This document shows, one piece after another, positions 19,289-27,474 of a stretch of 51,099 nucleotides of DNA. Every line of letters begins with the position of its first letter. Position 1 is the stretch's first letter. This stretch comes from Rhizobacter sp. (GTDB lineage Bacteria; Pseudomonadota; Gammaproteobacteria; Burkholderiales; Burkholderiaceae_C). The DNA is taken from assembly GCA_025355745.1 (NCBI GenBank), contig JANXZA010000139.1:1-51099 (forward strand), read 5' to 3'. The notes below the pieces were generated by a model, which did not search any database, was not told the DNA's origin, and worked only from the letters and a program-made list of their open reading frames with translations. A program made the position numbers and the translations under genes.

Positions 19289-19634
19289 GTGAAAGCGGCC
19301 GTGATCCATCACAACGGCGGGCCGGACGTGCTGCACTATGAACACCCGCCGGACCTGGGGTGCGCCGATGACGGCATCGTCATCGATTTCGAGACCGTGT
19401 CCATCGAAGGCGGCGATTCAGCTCGCGCACCGGGCCGGCGCCACCGTGTTCGCCACCGTGCTGCAGGCCGAATACCCGCGTGCGCACGCGCTCGTGGCGG
19501 ATTGCCTGACGCGGGTTGCCAGCGGTGAATTGCGGGTCAAGATCGCCGAGGTGTTCGCGCTTTCGCAGGCGGCGCAGATGCACACCTACCTCGAAGGGCG
19601 CCATGCCTTCGGCCGGGTCGTGATGACGATGTGA
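19289..19634 (+). pseudogene. Remnant of zinc-type alcohol dehydrogenase/quinone oxidoreductase
   Basis: A GTG at 19289 begins a typical quinone-oxidoreductase N-terminus (KAAVIHHNGGPDVLHYE ... VSIEGGD). After about 45 codons the homology jumps and continues in another frame with pieces of the NADPH-binding region (IQLAHRAGATVFATV) and then the C-terminus (LRVKIAEVFALSQAAQMHTY ... GRVVMTM). Complete family members are about 320-340 residues, so most of the middle is deleted and the halves are out of frame. It is a clear gene fossil, immediately upstream of the FAH-family gene. Confidence 0.8.
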
Positions 19635-19659
19635 TGCCGAGATCGGCGGAGAAGCTTCG

Positions 19660-20472
19660 ATGAAATGGATGCAGTATCGCCACGACGGCCACGGCGGCCA
19701 CGGCGGTGCACAGGGCCTGGGCCTGCTCGAAGCCGATGCGGTCGTCGTGCACACCGGCAATCTGTTCGCTGTGCCAGGCTCGCCGGAGGCGCCGTGCGCT
19801 ACCGGCGAGCGTCTCGGCGTGGCCGGCATCGAATGGCTTGCGCCGTGCCGGCCGGGCAAGATCATCGGCCTGTGGAACAACTTCCGCGCGGCAGCCGAAA
19901 GGAACGGCTGGGCGCAGCCCGCCGAGCCCTTGTACTTCCTGAAGGCGACCAGCAGCGTGATCGCCCACGAGGCGGCGATCCCGGCGCCGACCGGCCATGA
20001 TGGCCGCGTCGCCTACGAAGGCGAACTGGCGATCGTGATCGGCCGGCGCGCGCGGGCCATCGCGCCGGCGCAGGCGGCCGCGCACATCCTCGGCTACACC
20101 TGCGCGAACGATGTGACGGCGCTCGAACTGCTGCACCGCGACCCGTCGTTTCCACAATGGGCGCGCGCGAAGAGCTTCGACGGCTTCGGTGCCTTCGGCC
20201 CCGTTATCGAGACCGACTTCGACGTGGCGAACGCAACGCTGCGCACGCTCGTGAACGGCCGCGAACGGCAAAGCTACGCGCTGTCAGACATGTTCTTCGC
20301 GCCGCACGAGATCGTCTCGCGCCTGTCGTTCGACATGACGCTGGAGCCGGGCGACCTGATCCTGTGCGGCACCTCGCTTGGCGTGCTGCCGATGAAACCG
20401 GGTAGCGTGGTCGAGGTGGTGGTGGACGGCATCGGCACGCTGCGCAATACCTTCGCACCGCCTGCGGCCTGA
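19660..20472 (+). CDS. Fumarylacetoacetate hydrolase (FAH) family protein
   Basis: A 270-residue FAH-superfamily enzyme, a metal-dependent C-C hydrolase, decarboxylase or isomerase fold. Metal ligands are readable as E120-x-E122 (YEGELAIVIG) and D151 (CANDVTALE), with K171 (AKSFDGFGAFGP) in the active site. GDLILCGTSLGV near the C-terminus is typical. Relatives act on fumarylpyruvate, 2-hydroxyhepta-2,4-diene-1,7-dioate or oxaloacetate in aromatic-acid catabolism. The substrate is not evident here because no pathway genes adjoin. The His/Gly-rich N-terminus (HDGHGGHGG) is unusual. Confidence 0.88.
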   Translation: MKWMQYRHDGHGGHGGAQGLGLLEADAVVVHTGNLFAVPGSPEAPCATGERLGVAGIEWLAPCRPGKIIGLWNNFRAAAERNGWAQPAEPLYFLKATSSVIAHEAAIPAPTGHDGRVAYEGELAIVIGRRARAIAPAQAAAHILGYTCANDVTALELLHRDPSFPQWARAKSFDGFGAFGPVIETDFDVANATLRTLVNGRERQSYALSDMFFAPHEIVSRLSFDMTLEPGDLILCGTSLGVLPMKPGSVVEVVVDGIGTLRNTFAPPAA

Positions 20473-20517
20473 GCGTTCGCAGAAGCAATCGATGCGCCTT
20501 GAATGCAAGAGCCCACT

Positions 20518-20623
20518 CACTCACCGCCGAGTCGCCGAGAGCGCAGAGGTACGCAGAGAAAGCCAGTCTCAATGAATTCACTCGACGCAACTCTGCGTTC
20601 TCGGCGCCTCTGCGGTGGTGAGT
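20518..20623. repeat. Inverted-repeat element (CGCAGAG family), full copy
   Basis: Left arm 20518-20548 (ACTCACCGCCGAG ... GCGCAGAG) and right arm 20591-20623 (CTCTGCGTTCTC ... GGTGGTGAGT) are imperfect inverted copies around a 42-bp centre. It fills the gap between the convergent FAH and PanE-like genes. A single right-arm copy recurs at 24743-24776. Spurious short reading frames in it should not be annotated. Confidence 0.75.
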
Positions 20624-20677
20624 TTGAAGTTTCAAGTGGGCCGTCGACATGACTCAAAAGAGCCCGGCCCTTGCAAA

Positions 20678-21685
20678 TCAATTCGGTCGTACCGTCAACT
20701 GCCCACGCTGCTGGATCAAGGTCTGCGCCAGCAAGCTGGTGGCCGCATAAATTGCCTCGATCGTCGGTGTCGGCACGGCCGTGATGCGGCCGAGTTCGAT
20801 CACCGCGCCGACCAGCGCCTCGAGTTCCAGCGCGCGGCCGTGTTCCACGTCTTGCAGCATCGAGGTCTTGTGCGCGCCCACCGCTTGCGCGCCCGCAAGG
20901 CGTTGCGCAAGCGTGATCTTGAAGCGCACGCCGAGCGCCTCGGCCACTGCCTGGGCCTCGGTCATCATGCGCTCGGCCAGCGCGCGGGTCGGCGGGAAGC
21001 GGCAGATGTTGTCGAGCGTGGCATGCGTCAGCGCCGAGATCGGGTTGAAGCTCAGGTTGCCCCACAGCTTGACCCAGAGTTCGGCCCGGATGTCGCGTGC
21101 CACCGGCGACTTGAAGCCCGCGCGCATGAAGGTCTGCGACAGCGCCTCGATGCGCTCGCTGCGGCTGCCGCCCGGCTCGCCGAGCGTGAAGCGATTCCCC
21201 TCGATGATGCGCACCACACCCGGCTCGACCAGTTCGGCCGCCGGGTAGACGACGCTGCCGATGATGCGTTCGGGCTCGATGCCGGCGGCGAGTGCACCGT
21301 CCGGGTCGACGCTGCTCAGGCTGCGCCCTTCATAAGGCCCGGCGAGCTTGTGGAAGTACCACCACGGCACGCCGTTGATCATCGTCACGACCATCGTCTG
21401 CGGGCCGAACAGCGCGCGCAAGCCGGGCAGCACGTCGCGCACCTGGTGCGCCTTCAAGGTCAGCAACACGGCGTCCTGCGGGCCGGCATCGGCCATGTGC
21501 TCGACGGCGCGCACCTTGGGCGCATGCAGCGCGCTGCCGTCTTCCTGGATCAGCCGGAAGCCGCGCGCGTTGATCGCTTCGAGGTTGCGGTTGCGCGCGA
21601 TGAAGGTCACGTCAACACCTGCCAGCGCGAGCTTCGCGCCGAGGTAGCCGCCGATCGCGCCGGCACCGACGATGGCGATTTTCAT
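20678..21685 (-). CDS. 2-dehydropantoate 2-reductase family protein (PanE/ApbA)
   Basis: A 335-residue NADPH-dependent ketopantoate reductase family member. The N-terminal Rossmann motif is GAGAIGGYLG (residues 7-16). The conserved lysine region LLTLKAHQV and the C-terminal helical domain with ELWVKLWGNLSFNPISAL are present. Family enzymes reduce 2-dehydropantoate to pantoate in coenzyme A synthesis. Burkholderiales often have several paralogues, and this copy is not with panB/panC, so it may serve another 2-keto acid. The ATG start gives a standard N-terminus. Confidence 0.88.
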   Translation of the reverse strand: MKIAIVGAGAIGGYLGAKLALAGVDVTFIARNRNLEAINARGFRLIQEDGSALHAPKVRAVEHMADAGPQDAVLLTLKAHQVRDVLPGLRALFGPQTMVVTMINGVPWWYFHKLAGPYEGRSLSSVDPDGALAAGIEPERIIGSVVYPAAELVEPGVVRIIEGNRFTLGEPGGSRSERIEALSQTFMRAGFKSPVARDIRAELWVKLWGNLSFNPISALTHATLDNICRFPPTRALAERMMTEAQAVAEALGVRFKITLAQRLAGAQAVGAHKTSMLQDVEHGRALELEALVGAVIELGRITAVPTPTIEAIYAATSLLAQTLIQQRGQLTVRPN

Positions 21686-21752
21686 TGTTTCAGCGGGGCC
21701 GCAATCAAGGGCCGCATGTCGCTTCCAGTTCGCAGGTCAAGTGAGTCAGGCG

Positions 21753-22520
21753 TCACAGCGGGTGCCACTCGAACTGCTGCTCACCGAGATTGAAGATGGC
21801 GACGCCCGACGCTTGGCGCGGCAGGCGAAACATGATTTCGCCGCTGGGCGCAGCGACGATGCTGTGCCCACCATCGACACTTTCTTCCGGGCGATTCAGC
21901 GCATTCGGCCAGTTGGTTTGCACTACGTACGCACCGGTGGCCAGCGCCAGCCGCTGGATGTCTCGCACATATTCAGGAGGGTCTGTCGGCGGCTTCTCGG
22001 GGTCTTGCCTGAGTGCGCCGGGAACGAAGACGATGTCAGCAGCGCCCGGTTTCAACTGCTGCGCAACCACATCCAGGTCATTGACTTCCCGGCAGATGAC
22101 GGCCGAGCAGTTGAGCCCCTGAAGCCTGGCGATGGGCCGGCCCGACCCGCGAGCGAAGAACGTCGCTTCCGGATCGGTCAGGCCTTGCTTGGAGACAACG
22201 GCCTTGGTTTCGCCGTACTCGTCGATCAGCAGATGCGAGTTGTACTTCTCGGCATCGGCGCCAAAGGTTGGCGCGCCGACCGCGATGCCGAGCGAAAGCC
22301 TGGCACATGAAGCCTGAAGTTCGCGGATCGCGGGTGCGACCCGCTGCGCAGTGGCTTCCCTTGCGATGTGTCGATGAAACCCCGTAACAGCCAGTTCCGA
22401 GAAGCCGCAGAGCCTGGCGCCATGCGCGCTCGCAAGTGTCATGGCGCGAAGGATGGCAGCCACGTTCTCTGAAGTCGTCCAGTGCATGTTGATCTGGGCG
22501 ATGGCGGTGCGGGTGTTCAT
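21753..22520 (-). CDS. Carbon-nitrogen hydrolase (nitrilase superfamily)
   Basis: A 255-residue nitrilase-superfamily hydrolase with the full Glu-Lys-Cys triad: E42 (GFSELAVTG), K111 (VSKQGLTDPE) and C143 (AVICREVND). It is cytoplasmic. Members hydrolyse amides or nitriles such as omega-amides, carbamoyl compounds or deaminated glutathione. The length suits an amidase rather than the longer true nitrilases. It lies 67 bp upstream of the PanE-like gene on the same strand, so the two could be cotranscribed. The substrate is not predictable. Confidence 0.87.
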   Translation of the reverse strand: MNTRTAIAQINMHWTTSENVAAILRAMTLASAHGARLCGFSELAVTGFHRHIAREATAQRVAPAIRELQASCARLSLGIAVGAPTFGADAEKYNSHLLIDEYGETKAVVSKQGLTDPEATFFARGSGRPIARLQGLNCSAVICREVNDLDVVAQQLKPGAADIVFVPGALRQDPEKPPTDPPEYVRDIQRLALATGAYVVQTNWPNALNRPEESVDGGHSIVAAPSGEIMFRLPRQASGVAIFNLGEQQFEWHPL

Positions 22521-22584
22521 GCTGCGGACTTTGGCGGTGGCGACTCACTCATGAAATGTGTCTTGCGGCCGCAAGGTGCGTCGC

Positions 22585-22851
22585 TCAGGAAGTATGAAGT
22601 TCTTCGCGCAGAACCCGGCGCAGCGTTGCCACTGTCAGCGGCTGGGCTTGCGGCCTTGCCTTGCCCGTACCGACAGCCGCCTTGCGCAGCAAAGCATTGA
22701 TCAGCGTTTGATAGCCGACACCTTCGGCCTCCGCTTGTGCGCGGAAGTGTTCAATGACATCGTCATCGAGCATGATCGTGATGCGGGTCTTGCCGGGCGA
22801 CGCGATGACGGCCCCGCGCTGGGCTTTGCTGAAATCGTATTCTTCACGCAT
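22585..22851 (-). CDS. brnA: BrnA antitoxin
   Basis: An 88-residue BrnA-family antitoxin. It has an N-terminal toxin-binding segment and a ribbon-helix-helix DNA-binding part (TRITIMLDDDVIEHFRAQA, then GVGYQTLINALLRKA). It overlaps the upstream brnT gene by 8 bp and follows it, the characteristic toxin-first order of BrnTA. In known systems the BrnT-BrnA complex represses the shared promoter. Confidence 0.92.
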   Translation of the reverse strand: MREEYDFSKAQRGAVIASPGKTRITIMLDDDVIEHFRAQAEAEGVGYQTLINALLRKAAVGTGKARPQAQPLTVATLRRVLREELHTS

Positions 22852-23101
22852 GGTATCGGTCCGCTTCGCCGCGACTGGCCTTGCGAGCGGAAATCAGGCG
22901 CGTCCGCTCTTCGCGCTGGGTGTGGACGACCACAAGTACCCTGCCCAGTGCATCGGTGCCCAAGCGCTGTTCTCCTCGGGAATCAGGGTCTTCGATGGTG
23001 AAAGCCAGCGGATCGCGAAGCGCCTGCTCCGCGTGAGCGAAACTGATGCCGTGCTTGCGCAGATTCGTTCTGGCTTTGGCTGGGTCGAATTCGATGGACA
23101 T
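22844..23101 (-). CDS. brnT: BrnT toxin
   Basis: An 85-residue BrnT-type RNase toxin of the RelE-like fold. Family signatures are FDPAKARTNLRKHGISF, the DPLAF stretch, RGEQRLGTDALGRVLVVV and the C-terminal RLISARKASRGE. The ATG at 23101 opens the operon, and brnA follows with an 8-bp overlap. The start lies 7 bp from the nearest of two TATGCATA palindromes. Confidence 0.92.
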   Translation of the reverse strand: MSIEFDPAKARTNLRKHGISFAHAEQALRDPLAFTIEDPDSRGEQRLGTDALGRVLVVVHTQREERTRLISARKASRGEADRYHA

Positions 23102-23108
23102 CCGCGAT

Positions 23109-23127
23109 TATGCATACGTTATGCATA
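23109..23127. promoter_or_regulatory. Twin TATGCATA operator/promoter candidate of brnTA
   Basis: Two identical 8-bp palindromes, TATGCATA at 23109-23116 and 23120-23127, are spaced 11 bp centre to centre, about one helical turn. On the minus strand CATAAT could act as a -10 box with TTGCGC 16 bp upstream as a poor -35. The -10 ends only 5 bp before the brnT ATG, so the transcript might be leaderless. The role as BrnA/BrnT operator is inferred. Confidence 0.5.
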
Positions 23128-23192
23128 TGCGCAACTCTCCGCCTGCGGGTGCGCATTTCAGATGGCCGGCCCGTGATTCTCGCGCCAGCCCA

Positions 23193-24722
23193 TCATGCCG
23201 GGTCCTGCACGGCCGCGTTGTACTCACGTCCACGCGCCCGGCGCCTCAGCGCGCCCCAGGTCGGCGACAGCAGCAGCAGCGCCAGCCCGGTGATGTTGGC
23301 CACGAGCGGGTTCGACCAGAAAATCGACAAGCTGCCCTGCGACCCGAGCATCGCCTGGCGGAAGCTGGCCTCGGCCATGTCGCCGAGCACCAGCGCCAGC
23401 ACCAGTGGCGCAAGCGGGTACTTGAGCTTCTTGAAGCCGTAGCCGAGCACGCCGAAGACCATCATCATCACCACGTCGAACATCGAGCTGTGCACGGTGT
23501 AGGCGCCGATCGCGCAGATCGCGCAGATGACGACGATGACCGGCGCGATCACCGCGAACGGGATGCGCAGCAGCGCCGCCCACCACGGCATGGTGGTCAG
23601 CACCACGACCAGGCCGACCAGGTTGCCGAGGTACATCGAGGCGATCAGGCCCCAGACGAAATCCTTGTGCTCGACGAACAGCATCGGCCCGGGTTGCAGG
23701 CCCCAGATCATCAGCCCGCCGAGCAGCACGGCGGCGGTCGGCGAGCCGGGAATGCCGAGCGTGAGCATCGGCAGCAGCGCCGACGTGCCGGCCGCATGGG
23801 CAGCGGTCTCGGGTGCGATCACGCCCTGGATGTCGGCCTTGCCGAAGGTGTTCGGATCGGGCGCGAAGCGCCGCGCCATGCCGTAGCTCATGAACGACGC
23901 CGGCGTGGCCCCGCCAGGCGTGATGCCCATCCAGCAGCCCACTGCCGTGGAGCGCAGGAAGGTGCGCCAGTGCCTGGCGATTTCGCCCCACGTTTGCAGC
24001 ACGACGCGAAAGCTGATGCGCGGGCTCTTGCCCTTGAAGGCCGGGCCTTCTCCCATCGTCAACAAAATCTCGCCGATGCCGAACAGGCCGATCACCGCGA
24101 TCAGGAAGTCGAAGCCTTTCAGCAGCTCGGGAAAGCCGTAGATCATGCGCAGCTGGCCGGTGACGGAGTCGAGCCCGACGGCGGCGAGCGCGAAGCCCAG
24201 CATCATCGAGCCGATGGTCTTGGCGGGCGGCTCGCGGCTCATGCCGACGAAGCTGCAGAAGGTCAGCAACTGCACCGCGAAGAACTCCGCCGGGCCGAAC
24301 TTGAGCGCGAACTTGGCGAGCCAGGGCGCGAGAAACGTGATGAGCAGCACCGCGAACAGCGCGCCGACGAAGGACGAGGTGAAGGCGGCGGCGAGCGCCT
24401 GCGCGGCCTCGCCTTGCTGGGCCATCGGATGGCCGTCGAAGGTCGTCGCGGCCGACCACGGCTCACCCGGGATGTTGAACGGGATCGAGGTGATCGCGCC
24501 GCCGAACAGCGCGCCCCAGTAGATGCACGACAGCATGATGATGGCCGACCTGGGGTTCATCGAGAACGTCAGCGGCAGCAGGACCGCGATGCCGTTCGCA
24601 CCACCCAGGCCGGGCAGCACGCCGATCAGCACGCCGAGCGTGATGCCGATCAGCATGAAGCCCAGGTTGGGCAAGGTCAGCGCGACCGAGAAGCCGTGCG
24701 CGAGGTTGTTTATTTCGTCCAT
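23193..24722 (-). CDS. TctA-family tricarboxylate transporter large subunit
   Basis: A 509-residue integral membrane protein of the TctA family (tripartite tricarboxylate transporter, large permease). It shows about a dozen hydrophobic segments and the family glycine motifs (GVLIGVLPGLGGANGIAVLL near residue 30; MGITPGGATPASFMSYG; LTLGIPGSPTAAVLLGG). The ATG at 24722 gives the standard N-terminus; the frame runs on upstream only through a repeat. No TctB (small membrane) or TctC (binding protein) gene adjoins, so the partners must lie elsewhere. It is downstream of, and in line with, an acyl-CoA ligase and a PhnD-like binding-protein gene. Confidence 0.9.
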   Translation of the reverse strand: MDEINNLAHGFSVALTLPNLGFMLIGITLGVLIGVLPGLGGANGIAVLLPLTFSMNPRSAIIMLSCIYWGALFGGAITSIPFNIPGEPWSAATTFDGHPMAQQGEAAQALAAAFTSSFVGALFAVLLITFLAPWLAKFALKFGPAEFFAVQLLTFCSFVGMSREPPAKTIGSMMLGFALAAVGLDSVTGQLRMIYGFPELLKGFDFLIAVIGLFGIGEILLTMGEGPAFKGKSPRISFRVVLQTWGEIARHWRTFLRSTAVGCWMGITPGGATPASFMSYGMARRFAPDPNTFGKADIQGVIAPETAAHAAGTSALLPMLTLGIPGSPTAAVLLGGLMIWGLQPGPMLFVEHKDFVWGLIASMYLGNLVGLVVVLTTMPWWAALLRIPFAVIAPVIVVICAICAIGAYTVHSSMFDVVMMMVFGVLGYGFKKLKYPLAPLVLALVLGDMAEASFRQAMLGSQGSLSIFWSNPLVANITGLALLLLSPTWGALRRRARGREYNAAVQDPA

Positions 24723-24742
24723 GACTGTCTGTCTCTGCGAGC

Positions 24743-24776
24743 CTCTGCGTTCTCTGCGCCTCTGCGGTGCGTGAGT
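24743..24776. repeat. Half copy of the CGCAGAG inverted-repeat family
   Basis: CTCTGCGTTCTCTGCGCCTC and the following bases up to GTGAGT match the right arm of the element at 20518-20623. Only one arm is present. It forms most of the leader between the acyl-CoA ligase stop and the tctA ATG. Confidence 0.65.
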
Positions 24777-24795
24777 GGTCTTGTGAATTGCGCGC

Positions 24796-26346
24796 TCACC
24801 CGCCCAGGCCGAGCTTTTGCGCCAGCCCGATGCGCTGCAGCTTGCCGGTCGCGCCCTTCGGGATTTCGTCCATGAAGAGGATCTTCTTCGGCACCTTGTA
24901 GTCGGCCGCGCGGGTGGCCACGAAGGCCTGCAGATCGCGCTCGCTGGCGACATGGCCTTCGCGCAGCACCACCACCGCCGCCACCTCCTCGCCGAGCTTC
25001 GGGTGCGGCATGCCGAAGCACACCACCTGCGCCACGGCGGGGTGGTCCATCAGCAGTTCATCGACCTCGCGCGGGCTGATCTTCTCGCCGCCGCGGTTGA
25101 TGATTTCCTTCAGCCGGCCGGTGATGCTGACGTAGCCCTCGGCATCGATCGTGCCCTGGTCGCCGGTGCGAAACCAGCCGTGCGCGAAGCCTTCGGCGTT
25201 GGCGGCCGGGTTGTTCTCGTAGCCGGCCGTGACGTTGGCGCCGCGGATCACGATCTCGCCCACACCGCCCGCATCGAGCAGGCCGCCGTCCTTGCCCATG
25301 ATCGCCACTTCGGGCCCGGCGGCGCGGCCGACCATGCCGGGCTTGCGGGCCGCCGGCGGCAGCGGGTTCGAGGTCATCTGGTGCGTCGCTTCGGTCATGC
25401 CGTAGGCCTCGATCAGCGGCGCGTGGAACGCGTCTTCGAGTTCGCGGATCACCTGCGGCGGCATCGACGACGACGACGAGCGCATGAAGCGCAGCGGGTG
25501 CCGCGCGATCACGTCGGCGCTGCGGCCGGCGCGCGCGACGATCGCCTGGTGCATCGTCGGCACGGCGGTGTACCAGGTCGGCCTGGCCTCGTCCATCCAG
25601 GCGAAGAACTTCAGCGCATTGAAGCCGGGGGTGCAGAACACCTGCGAGCCGGCCGCCAGCGGCGCCAGCACGCCGGCGATCAGGCCGTGGATGTGGAACA
25701 GCGGCATGATGTTCAGGCCGCAGTCGGTCGCCACGAACTGCAGGCTGCGGGCGATGTTGGCGGCCGAGGCGCACAGGTTGCGCTGCGACAGCGGCACGAT
25801 CTTCGGCCGCGAGGTGGTGCCCGAGGTGTGCAGCACCATCGACAGGTCGTCGGGCTGGGCCAAGCCGCCCTGCGCGGCGGGCGTTGCGGGCGGCGCCATG
25901 GTGGCGGCGCCAATGTTGCGCGCCACCAGCACGAAGCTGCCTGCGCCGCGCTCGGTCTGCGCCACCAGGTCGAGCACGCGCACGCCGAGCTTTTCGGCCA
26001 CCGCGATGGCCGGCGAGGTGCTGCTCTGCTCGACGATCAAGGCCTTCGCGCTCAGGTCGGACAGGTAGAACTCGAACTCGTCGGCGCGGTAGCCGGGGTT
26101 CAGCGGCGCACTCGTGACGCCACAGGCGCAGGCGGTGAAGCAGGCGGCCATCTCGGGCCCGTTGGCGAGCACGATCGCGACCCGGTCGTTGCGGCCGATG
26201 CCCAGCGCATTCAGGCTCGCCAGCGTGTCGGCGATCAAGGCGCGCAGCGCGGCAAAGCTGAGCGGCGCGCGGCCCGGGGCGGCGAGGGCGGGCGCGGCGT
26301 CGGCGCCAGCGGCGAGCATGGCGGTGAGGGAAGCGGAAGGTGTCAT
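24796..26346 (-). CDS. AMP-forming acyl-CoA ligase, oxalyl-CoA-synthetase-like
   Basis: A 516-residue ANL-superfamily ligase. The ATP-binding P-loop is [10 protein letters not shown] (about residues 173-182), the adenylate motif [16 protein letters not shown], the hinge [16 protein letters not shown], and the catalytic lysine is in [10 protein letters not shown] near the C-terminus. [14 protein letters not shown] with GYENNPAAN closely resembles oxalate-CoA ligases (yeast Pcs60, plant AAE3), which activate oxalate with ATP and CoA. This suggests oxalate or a small dicarboxylate as substrate. I choose the ATG at 26346 over a TTG six codons upstream. It lies between a PhnD-like binding protein and a TctA permease. 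Confidence 0.82.
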   Translation of the reverse strand: MTPSASLTAMLAAGADAAPALAAPGRAPLSFAALRALIADTLASLNALGIGRNDRVAIVLANGPEMAACFTACACGVTSAPLNPGYRADEFEFYLSDLSAKALIVEQSSTSPAIAVAEKLGVRVLDLVAQTERGAGSFVLVARNIGAATMAPPATPAAQGGLAQPDDLSMVLHTSGTTSRPKIVPLSQRNLCASAANIARSLQFVATDCGLNIMPLFHIHGLIAGVLAPLAAGSQVFCTPGFNALKFFAWMDEARPTWYTAVPTMHQAIVARAGRSADVIARHPLRFMRSSSSSMPPQVIRELEDAFHAPLIEAYGMTEATHQMTSNPLPPAARKPGMVGRAAGPEVAIMGKDGGLLDAGGVGEIVIRGANVTAGYENNPAANAEGFAHGWFRTGDQGTIDAEGYVSITGRLKEIINRGGEKISPREVDELLMDHPAVAQVVCFGMPHPKLGEEVAAVVVLREGHVASERDLQAFVATRAADYKVPKKILFMDEIPKGATGKLQRIGLAQKLGLGG

Positions 26347-26412
26347 CGGGCGCGAATCCGGCAATGGTTTTATGGAGCGGGCATTGTGGCGAAGCGGCGC
26401 CAGCCGCGCCGC

Positions 26413-27240
26413 TCAAATGCCGAGCCAGGTACCGATGGCGAGCAGCGCGGTCTCGTCGAAACGCTCGAAGCCGGTGTAGCGCGTCGGCTCCAGCTTCTTG
26501 CGCCCATCGTCGCTGGCGCCGAGCGCGAGGAAATACGCGCGCACCTTGTCGACGTCTTCAGCCGACAGGGCGGGGCTGGCGATGATGTGCTTGATCGGCA
26601 CCGGGCGCGACTTCGCGAGCACCTTGCCGCCGCTCGCGCCCCAGGCCTTGATGACGCCGGCCGAGGCGGTCGCGCCCGACTGCGTGAGCCGGTTCTCGAC
26701 GAAGAACGGCACCGCATCTTGATAGCGCGTGTAGACCATGTTGACCTGATCGCGGGCCAGACCGGCGTCACGCAGTACCGCGCGCACCATCACCGAAGTG
26801 ATGGAGTCTTCGTCCGGTGCGCCGAGCTTGCAGCCCTTCAGATCGGCCAGCGAATTCAGCGCCGAGTCGCTGCGCACCAGGAACTGGGCCTGGTAGCTCT
26901 GGAAGCCCTTGGTGAGCGCCACCAGGTGGTAGCCGGAGGCCTTGATCGCTTCGATCGAGACATGCGCCGGGTGCACCAGCGCCAGGTCGAAGCGATTCTC
27001 GGCCAGGCCCTTGCGCAGGCTGGTGCAGTCGCCGACCGGCTCGACGGTGACGGGCTGCCCGAGCAGCTTCGACAGGTCGGCGGCGATGGCGCTGTAGCGC
27101 CCGCGCACCTCTTCGAGCGGCACCCGGTAGGTCACGCCCTCGTTCGCCGCGAACACCAGTGCCTGGGCCCAGGGCGACGCCGACAGCATCAAGACGAGCA
27201 CGATTGCGGACAGGGCCGCACGCCGACGAAAAGCAGACAT
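26413..27240 (-). CDS. PhnD-like periplasmic substrate-binding protein
   Basis: A 275-residue exported binding protein of the PhnD / type-2 periplasmic family used by phosphonate/phosphite ABC importers. Residues 1-27 are a signal peptide (RRR, a hydrophobic core, then AQA-L). Conserved segments are [54 protein letters not shown] and [14 protein letters not shown]. The ATG at 27240 is chosen because the signal peptide starts there, although the frame is open for 38 codons upstream. No ABC ATPase or permease gene adjoins. Many orphan PhnD-like proteins feed sensor kinases or act alone, and the ligand is unknown. Confidence 0.82.
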   Translation of the reverse strand: MSAFRRRAALSAIVLVLMLSASPWAQALVFAANEGVTYRVPLEEVRGRYSAIAADLSKLLGQPVTVEPVGDCTSLRKGLAENRFDLALVHPAHVSIEAIKASGYHLVALTKGFQSYQAQFLVRSDSALNSLADLKGCKLGAPDEDSITSVMVRAVLRDAGLARDQVNMVYTRYQDAVPFFVENRLTQSGATASAGVIKAWGASGGKVLAKSRPVPIKHIIASPALSAEDVDKVRAYFLALGASDDGRKKLEPTRYTGFERFDETALLAIGTWLGI

Positions 27241-27347
27241 TTGAATCACCCCAACGCTTGTTCGATGCGCCGCTGCGTTCGAGCGCAGCATGCACGGCGA
27301 CGTCACCGACCGACCCGCAGACTCGCAGGCGCCGGGCATCGCGCCGC

Positions 27348-27395
27348 GCATCATTGCATCACTGCATTACTGCATCACTGCATCACTGCAACATT
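27348..27395. repeat. Octanucleotide tandem repeat (GCATCACT)n
   Basis: Six consecutive 8-bp units, three exactly GCATCACT and the others one to three changes away, occupy 27348-27395. This is in the 234-bp gap between the divergent PhnD-like gene and ubiA, ending 79 bp before the ubiA ATG. Apart from this tract the gap holds no visible gene. Eight-base units keep no reading frame, so slippage would change spacing rather than protein sequence. Confidence 0.8.
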
Positions 27396-27474
27396 TCATC
27401 GGCGCTGCTGGCTGCCAAGGGGCGAGTGCAGCCACTGTGGCGTGACTGTGAGATTGGCCCGTGACAATGTGGGC

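Noticed and set aside
20204-20650. Short reading frame across the inverted repeat (HHRRGAENAE-type peptide)
   Set aside because: Such peptides come from the repeat itself and recur wherever the repeat does; it is not a gene.
10933-23192. Integrated prophage or transposon
   Set aside because: No integrase, transposase, terminase or terminal repeats flank the stretch, and no tRNA gene that could serve as an integration site was seen.
24817-27474. Plus-strand open frame running into ubiA, which would give a protein of about 1180 residues
   Set aside because: It is antisense to the acyl-CoA ligase and PhnD-like genes and has no homology before the ubiA ATG at 27475, where the normal N-terminus starts.
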